Shown here: in pieces, positions 59,218-64,000 of the stretch
Layout of the letters: every line of letters starts with the position of its first letter
Numbering within the stretch: the first letter of the stretch is position 1
Source: Cupriavidus basilensis
GTDB lineage: Bacteria; Pseudomonadota; Gammaproteobacteria; Burkholderiales; Burkholderiaceae
DNA length: 64,000 bases
Direction: 5' to 3'
Assembly: GCF_000832305.1 (NCBI RefSeq)
Contig: NZ_CP010537.1
Span: 3,410,001-3,474,000, forward strand
Notes under the pieces: generated by a model
What the model was told of the DNA's origin: nothing
What the model saw: the letters and a program-made list of their open reading frames with translations, nothing else
Databases searched by the model: none
Program-made: the position numbers and the translations under genes

Positions 59218-61659
59218 TTATTCTCCTTGCGCCAGCGTCTCGAACACGCGGCTGCCGCTCATGCGCGCCTCGAGCACGCCGCCGGCGCCGCCCAGTTGGA
59301 ACGTCTGCGGCGAGGCTTCCTGCACAATGGGCTGCGTGGCGCGGGCGCCACGGGCCGGATAGTTTTCCAGCACGTCGAGCAGGGCCAGCAGACGGCCAAT
59401 GCCTTCGACCAGCACAGCGCCGCCGCAAGGCTGGCGAGTCGGCGCGCGGCCAGTCAGTCGCGCCAGGAATGCGCCGACCGAGTCGTCGCAGGCCTGCTCG
59501 AGGCGCAGCGCGGCCACGCCCATCTGCAACGCGAGCAAGCGGGCGCAGGCCTGCGCTTCGGCCTGCGCGGGTTCGTTGCCGCCGTCGCCTTGGCCCAGGT
59601 GGTCCAGCGCATGGCGCAGCGTGCGCAATTGCGCTTCGCCGGCCTCGGCCCAGCGAGCCCAGCGGGCCAGTTGCGCGCCCTCGGCCGACAGCGCCGGGTC
59701 GCACAGCAGGTAATGCACAGCGAGCGTCTGGCCGTTTTCACGGTCGACGACGCGCGACACCAGCAAGCCTGCCTCGGTGCCACCCTCGGCGATGGAGCGG
59801 GTGCCGCGTGCCTGGCCTTCGAGCACGCGGACCGGGCTTTGCGCGATCCACTGCACAGCATCGCGGCCGCGATAGTCCATGTCTTGCACGGCGTGGAAGG
59901 TCAGCGTCTCGGCCAGCGCATCGAGCTTGAGGGCAGCCCCGCCGCTGGCCACCCGAGTGGTCTTGCGCGCGGTGGCCAGCCAGCGCTCACCGGTTTGCTG
60001 CCAGCGTGCCAGCACGGGGGCGGCAGGCATGGCGTCAAGTACGTTGACCACGGTGCGGGCGGCGGCGATGGCGGCGCACAGCGTGGCGGCATCGGCCTCC
60101 CATCCGCCCTGGCCGCCTTGCAGTGCCGGGCCGGTACGGCCGGCGGGCGCGGCGGCGGCGGCCAGCGGCAGGCCGTCGCGGTCCGCCAGGAACAGCGTGT
60201 GTTGCCAGGGGCGCGGTGCGCGCCGTCCCGCCACCGGTGTGGCCACCGTGGCGCTCAGCGACAGCACGAAGCGGTCGCAATGGCGGGTGAGGTCGCGGCA
60301 GGCGGCTTCGCGCACTTGCTGCGCCATCAGGCGCGGCGAGGGTGCGCTCTCATTGCGTTGCTGCCACAGCGAGCGGACCAGCTCAAAGCCATAGCTGCCA
60401 GCGCTCAGTTGCTCCACGCAATCGCCCACCGCGTTGGCACTGTCGGTCAGCGAGCGCAGCATGCCGTCGGCTCCGCCGGGGCTCGCCGCGCGCGTGGCTT
60501 CGCTATCGTCCTGCGCCGGCATGGCGCGACGCGCGGCTTCCGCGTCGGCAAACACCGAGCCGCGGCGCGGCGTCTGGAAGGCACGCTCGACAAGGGCCGC
60601 GCCGTTGGCAAGCTCAAGGTGCTCGGGCACGCGCTGGCCGGTCGAGGCGTAATACACCGGCAAGCGGTGGCGGATCACCACGTCGAGCACGGAGCCCAGG
60701 TGCGTGGCCTCGTCCAGCTTGCTGACGATGCAGCCGTCGATGCCGCCGTCGGGCGTGGCATCGTGGCGGTAGGCGTGGACGACTTCGTTGAGCGTGTCGC
60801 CGTGGCTGGCGCCGTTGAGCAGCAGGATGCGCTGCACCGGCGCCTGCACGCCGGCCAGCATGGCAATCTGCTCGGACAGGTTGCGGTCGCGCTGGCTCAT
60901 GCCCACCGTGTCGATGATCACCAGGTGCTTCTCGGTCAGTGCCGCCAGCGCAAAGCGCAGGTCGGCCGCATCCTTGACCGCGTGCACGGGCACGCCAAGG
61001 ATGTCGCCATAGATGCGCAATTGCTCGTGTGCGCCAATCCGGAACGTGTCGGTGGTCAGCAGCGCCAGGCGTTCCGGGCCGTGCTTGAGCACGAAGCGCG
61101 CGGCCAGCTTGGCGGTGGTGGTGGTCTTGCCCACGCCGGTGGGACCGACCAGCGCCAGCACGCCACCCTGGGCAAAGAGCGCATCTTCGTCGTTCAGCAC
61201 CGGCACCTTGCGGGCGAGCTCCTGGCGGATCCAGGCCATGGCGGCAGGCCGGTCATGGCCCAGCGGCAAGTGACCCAGCAGCGAACGGGCGAGCTGCCCG
61301 GAGAAGCCAGCGGTCACTAACCAGGTAAACAGCGAATCGCGCAACGGGTCTGCGCCGATCGACGGCAGGCTGTGCGTGCCCACGCCGGAGAACTGGCGCT
61401 CCATCATGGCGCGCATGGTCTGCAGTTCGCCGCGCAGGTCGCCAAGGGCGCCGTCGACAGCGACCGCGGCAGCCGGCGGCGGCGTGAAAACCGGCGCGTT
61501 GCTGGAAATGGCGCCGAGGTCGGTGTCGCGCATCGCGACAATCTCCACGCCACCTTCAACGGTGCGGTTGGACAGCACCACCGCGTCCGGTCCCATCGCC
61601 TCGCGCACCTGGCGCAAAGCCTCGCGGCCATTGGCCGCCACGAATTTAGCTACGCTCAT
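59218..61659 (-). CDS. flhF: Flagellar SRP-like GTPase FlhF, with long C-terminal extension
   Basis: An 813-residue protein from ATG 61659 (MSVAKFVAANGREALRQVRE). N-domain ~1-170, then a SRP54-type GTPase: P-loop GPTGVGKTTTTAKLAARF (~172-189), TTDTFRIGAHEQLRIYG, IIDTVGMSQRDRN (DTAGM in most), and SKLDEATHLGSVLDV. After residue ~375 come about 435 extra residues of unknown fold, whereas usual FlhF proteins end within ~100 of this point. The reading frame is continuous, and no stop separates the parts. FlhF positions the flagellum at the pole. Confidence 0.92.
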   Translation of the reverse strand: MSVAKFVAANGREALRQVREAMGPDAVVLSNRTVEGGVEIVAMRDTDLGAISSNAPVFTPPPAAAVAVDGALGDLRGELQTMRAMMERQFSGVGTHSLPSIGADPLRDSLFTWLVTAGFSGQLARSLLGHLPLGHDRPAAMAWIRQELARKVPVLNDEDALFAQGGVLALVGPTGVGKTTTTAKLAARFVLKHGPERLALLTTDTFRIGAHEQLRIYGDILGVPVHAVKDAADLRFALAALTEKHLVIIDTVGMSQRDRNLSEQIAMLAGVQAPVQRILLLNGASHGDTLNEVVHAYRHDATPDGGIDGCIVSKLDEATHLGSVLDVVIRHRLPVYYASTGQRVPEHLELANGAALVERAFQTPRRGSVFADAEAARRAMPAQDDSEATRAASPGGADGMLRSLTDSANAVGDCVEQLSAGSYGFELVRSLWQQRNESAPSPRLMAQQVREAACRDLTRHCDRFVLSLSATVATPVAGRRAPRPWQHTLFLADRDGLPLAAAAAPAGRTGPALQGGQGGWEADAATLCAAIAAARTVVNVLDAMPAAPVLARWQQTGERWLATARKTTRVASGGAALKLDALAETLTFHAVQDMDYRGRDAVQWIAQSPVRVLEGQARGTRSIAEGGTEAGLLVSRVVDRENGQTLAVHYLLCDPALSAEGAQLARWARWAEAGEAQLRTLRHALDHLGQGDGGNEPAQAEAQACARLLALQMGVAALRLEQACDDSVGAFLARLTGRAPTRQPCGGAVLVEGIGRLLALLDVLENYPARGARATQPIVQEASPQTFQLGGAGGVLEARMSGSRVFETLAQGE

Positions 61660-61672
61660 TTTGCGAAACCCC

Positions 61673-63760
61673 TCACGCTGTGCCACCGATCATGGCGGTG
61701 ATCCTGATATTTCGGTTGTCCGGCACCTCGGCATGCGAGAGCACCTTGAGTTGCGGCATGGTCCGGCGCAGGAAGCGCGCCAGCAACGGGCGCAGCGGAT
61801 GCGGCACCAGCAGCACCGGATCCAGCCCCAGATGTTCTTGCCTGGTCACCGCGCCTTGCGTCTGCTGCAGCAGCGCATCGGCCAGGCCCGGCTCGATGCC
61901 GCCGCCGTTAGTGAGCGCTTGCGACAGCACGCGCTCCAATCCGGCGTCCAGGCCGATGACCTGGAGGTCGGCGCCGTTGGGGAACCACTGCTGGGTAATG
62001 GCACGGCCCAGCGCCACGCGCACCAGCGAGGTGAGCTCGTTGGGATCGCTGACCTTCGGCGCGTGCTCGGCCACCACGTCCAGCACGGTGCGCATGTCGC
62101 GGATCGGCACACTTTCGTCCAGCAGGTTCTGCAGGATCCTTTGCAGCGCGGTAAGCGTGATGACCTTGGGAACCAGGTCTTCGGTGAGCTTGGGAGATTC
62201 CTTGGCGATGCGGTCGAGCAGCGCCTGCACTTCCTGGCGGCCAAGCAGTTCAGCCGCGTGCATGTGGATCAGGTGGTTGAGGTGAGTCGCCACTACCGTG
62301 CTTGCGTCCACCACGGTGTAGCCGTAGGTCTGCGCCTGCTCCTTGAGGCCGCTCTCGATCCACACCGCGGGCAGGCCGAAGGCCGGGTCCTGGCTGGGCG
62401 TGCCCGGCAGCGCGCCGGACACCTGGCCGGGGTTGATCGCCATCCACTGCCCGGGCGCGGCTTCGCCGCGGCCGATCTCCACGCCCTTGAGCGTGATGCG
62501 GTAAGCATTGGGCTTGAGTTCCAGGTTGTCGCGGATATGCACTACCGGCACCAGGAAGCCGATCTCCTGCGCCACCTTCTTGCGGATGCTCTTGATGCGC
62601 CCGAGGAGCTCGCCGTTCTGCGCGCGGTCCACCAGCGGGATCAGGCGATAGCCCACCTCCATGCCGAGCGGATCGACCAGGGTGACATCGTCCCAGCTGG
62701 CTTCGGTCGATTCCGGCGCCACCGCGGGGGCGCGTTCCTCGCGCTTCTTTTCCTGCGCCTGCGCCACGTCGCGGCGTGCCACATAGCGGCCGAACCACAC
62801 CAGTGCGCCGGCAAAGGCCAGGAAGGCGACGTGCGGCATGCCCGGGATGATGCCCATCATGCCAATGATGGCGCCGGTCAGGTAGAGCACGCGCGGATTG
62901 GAGAACAGCTGGCCGGTCAGCTGCTGGCCCACGTCCTGCTCGTTGGAGACCCGCGAAACGATCACACCCGCGGCGGTGGAAATCACCAGCGCCGGGATCT
63001 GCGCGACCAGGCCATCGCCGATGGTCAACAGCGTGTAGTTGCGCACCGCGGTGGCGAAGTCCAGGTCATGCTGCACCATGCCCACCACCATGCCGGCGCC
63101 GACGTTGATGAACATGATCATCAGGCCCGCCACGGCATCGCCGCGCACGAACTTGCTGGCGCCGTCCATCGCGCCGTAGAAGTCCGATTCCTGCGAGACC
63201 TCGGCGCGGCGCTTCTTGGCGCCTTCTTCATTGATCAGGCCTGCATTGAGGTCGGCATCGATCGCCATCTGCTTGCCGGGCATGGCATCGAGCATGAAGC
63301 GCGCGCCAACTTCGGCGATACGCCCCGCGCCCTTGGTGATGACCATGAAGTTGATCACCACCAGGATCGCGAACACCACGATGCCCACGGCAAAGTTGCC
63401 GCCGACCAGGAAGTGGCCGAAGGCCTCGATCACCTTGCCCGCGGCGTCCGGCCCGGTGTGCCCTTCCATCAGCACGACCCGGGTCGAGGCCACGTTGAGC
63501 GACAGGCGCAGCAGCGTGGTGAACAGCAGCACCGCCGGGAAGGCGGCGAAGTCCAGCGCCTTCTGGGTGTACATGCCCACCAGCAGCACCATGATCGACA
63601 GGGCGATGTTGAACGTGAACAGCAGATCCAGGATAAAGGGTGGCAGCGGCAGGATCATCATGCCGAGGATCATGATGATCAGCAGCGGGCCGGCCAGGGC
63701 CTTCATCTGCCCGCCTGTCTGGCCCCCCGGCAGTTTGAACAGCGAGGTCAATGCGTTCAT
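61673..63760 (-). CDS. flhA: Flagellar type III export gate protein FlhA
   Basis: A 695-residue protein. Eight N-terminal TM segments (~15-320) include FNIALSIMVLLVGMYTQKAL and the FHIPEP-type loop (KGAGRIAEVGARFMLDAMPG KQMAIDADLNAGLI). The C-terminal cytoplasmic domain (~330-695) forms the substrate-docking ring. Its start overlaps the flhB stop by 4 bases; the stop is 13 bases before flhF. Confidence 0.96.
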   Translation of the reverse strand: MNALTSLFKLPGGQTGGQMKALAGPLLIIMILGMMILPLPPFILDLLFTFNIALSIMVLLVGMYTQKALDFAAFPAVLLFTTLLRLSLNVASTRVVLMEGHTGPDAAGKVIEAFGHFLVGGNFAVGIVVFAILVVINFMVITKGAGRIAEVGARFMLDAMPGKQMAIDADLNAGLINEEGAKKRRAEVSQESDFYGAMDGASKFVRGDAVAGLMIMFINVGAGMVVGMVQHDLDFATAVRNYTLLTIGDGLVAQIPALVISTAAGVIVSRVSNEQDVGQQLTGQLFSNPRVLYLTGAIIGMMGIIPGMPHVAFLAFAGALVWFGRYVARRDVAQAQEKKREERAPAVAPESTEASWDDVTLVDPLGMEVGYRLIPLVDRAQNGELLGRIKSIRKKVAQEIGFLVPVVHIRDNLELKPNAYRITLKGVEIGRGEAAPGQWMAINPGQVSGALPGTPSQDPAFGLPAVWIESGLKEQAQTYGYTVVDASTVVATHLNHLIHMHAAELLGRQEVQALLDRIAKESPKLTEDLVPKVITLTALQRILQNLLDESVPIRDMRTVLDVVAEHAPKVSDPNELTSLVRVALGRAITQQWFPNGADLQVIGLDAGLERVLSQALTNGGGIEPGLADALLQQTQGAVTRQEHLGLDPVLLVPHPLRPLLARFLRRTMPQLKVLSHAEVPDNRNIRITAMIGGTA

Positions 63761-64000
63761 GCTTGGCTTTCCGGTACGGCTAACTCGTCAGGCACCAGCA
63801 GATCGGAGGGTGCCGCCGGATGCGGGCCGCTGCTGTGGTGCCAGTGTTTCAGTTGATAGACCCAGGCCAGGACTTCGGCCACGGAGGTATACAGGCCGGC
63901 AGGGATTTCCCTGCCCAGCTCTACGTGACGATGCAGTGCGCGCGCCAGCGGCGGCGCGCTCAGCAACGGCACACCGTTCTCGACGGCAATCTCGCGGATG
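63757..64000 (-). CDS. flhB: Flagellar export switch protein FlhB, C-terminal part (cut by window edge)
   Basis: The minus strand runs open from the window end to a stop at 63757, giving the last ~80 residues. IREIAVENGVPLLSAPPLAR ALHRHVELGREIPAGLYTSV matches the FlhB C-terminal cytoplasmic domain after the NPTH autocleavage site, which lies outside the window. The last ~30 residues are a Pro/His-rich tail. Confidence 0.95.
   Translation of the reverse strand, partial: IREIAVENGVPLLSAPPLARALHRHVELGREIPAGLYTSVAEVLAWVYQLKHWHHSSGPHPAAPSDLLVPDELAVPESQA

Noticed and set aside
59227..61320. A 697-codon plus-strand frame opposite flhF
   Set aside because: A shadow frame in GC-rich DNA with no recognisable motif; flhF is clear on the minus strand.
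61376..63856. An 826-codon plus-strand frame opposite flhA
   Set aside because: Very His/Gln/Asp-rich low-complexity translation typical of antisense frames; flhA is certain.
1..64000. CRISPR arrays, tRNA, rRNA, complete insertion sequences, integrases
   Set aside because: No regularly spaced direct repeats, cloverleaf-like sequence, rRNA-like sequence, transposase or integrase ORF was recognised by eye.

Overview
This window looks like a chromosomal or chromid segment of a beta-proteobacterium of the Burkholderiaceae, most likely Cupriavidus or a close relative. The evidence is a single flagellar block in Burkholderiales order (flgLKJIHGFEDCB, divergent flgAMN, then flhE-fliA-flhG-flhF-flhA-flhB), a beta-proteobacterial trimeric porin, CzcCBA-type metal efflux and small exported proteins typical of metal-stressed Cupriavidus. 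Genus is an inference; no rRNA or tRNA gene is present.

About 1-44.1 kb is accessory. It mixes resistance and stress modules with a high load of broken genes and paralogous fragments. (a) 0-10 kb: a rhodanese (cut by the window edge), an MFS transporter, a QseBC/PmrAB-type two-component pair and a divergent RND tripartite efflux operon; the divergent promoter carries two 11-bp-period direct repeats. (b) 10-18 kb: an EamA-type exporter with a histidine-rich tail, two ArsN2-like acetyltransferases, several small exported PXPV-like proteins, a PsiF-repeat protein, a TetR regulator and a porin. (c) 18-25 kb: a phosphate/polyphosphate block with a Pho-box-like triple repeat, phoU, a phoB-like regulator, a pstS-like binding protein and a CHAD protein. 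(d) 25-32.6 kb: an EAL-CBS-GGDEF protein and a chemoreceptor among several frameshifted remnants. (e) 32.6-37.1 kb: the most interesting stretch. Three promoters share an exact GAACC-N18-CTCTTAG architecture. They drive a secreted 8-cysteine KCAP-repeat peptide plus a His-rich partner protein, a cytochrome c/thioredoxin/CcdA/unknown-exported-protein operon, and an operon encoding a small membrane protein, an ECF sigma factor and a cysteine-rich protein. The sigma factor very probably recognises this motif and so controls the cluster, including itself. (f) 37.6-40.7 kb: a sulfur/persulfide operon (ArsR-rhodanese fusion, DsrE, metallo-beta-lactamase-fold hydrolase, MFS) with a predicted leaderless promoter overlapped by a perfect inverted repeat. 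(g) 40.8-44.1 kb: second copies or remnants of families seen at 12-21 kb, a PepSY protein, a cytochrome b561 and a decayed excisionase-like gene next to the flagellar block.

About 44.3-64 kb is the GC-rich, tightly packed flagellar core. flgB to flgL run on the minus strand. flgA, flgM and flgN run on the plus strand, with a near-consensus sigma-28 promoter before flgM. flhE, fliA, flhG, flhF, flhA and the 3' end of flhB run on the minus strand. FlhF is unusually long and FlhG lacks the Walker A lysines.

The best candidate for an undescribed system is the ECF-sigma-controlled cluster at 32.6-37.1 kb.
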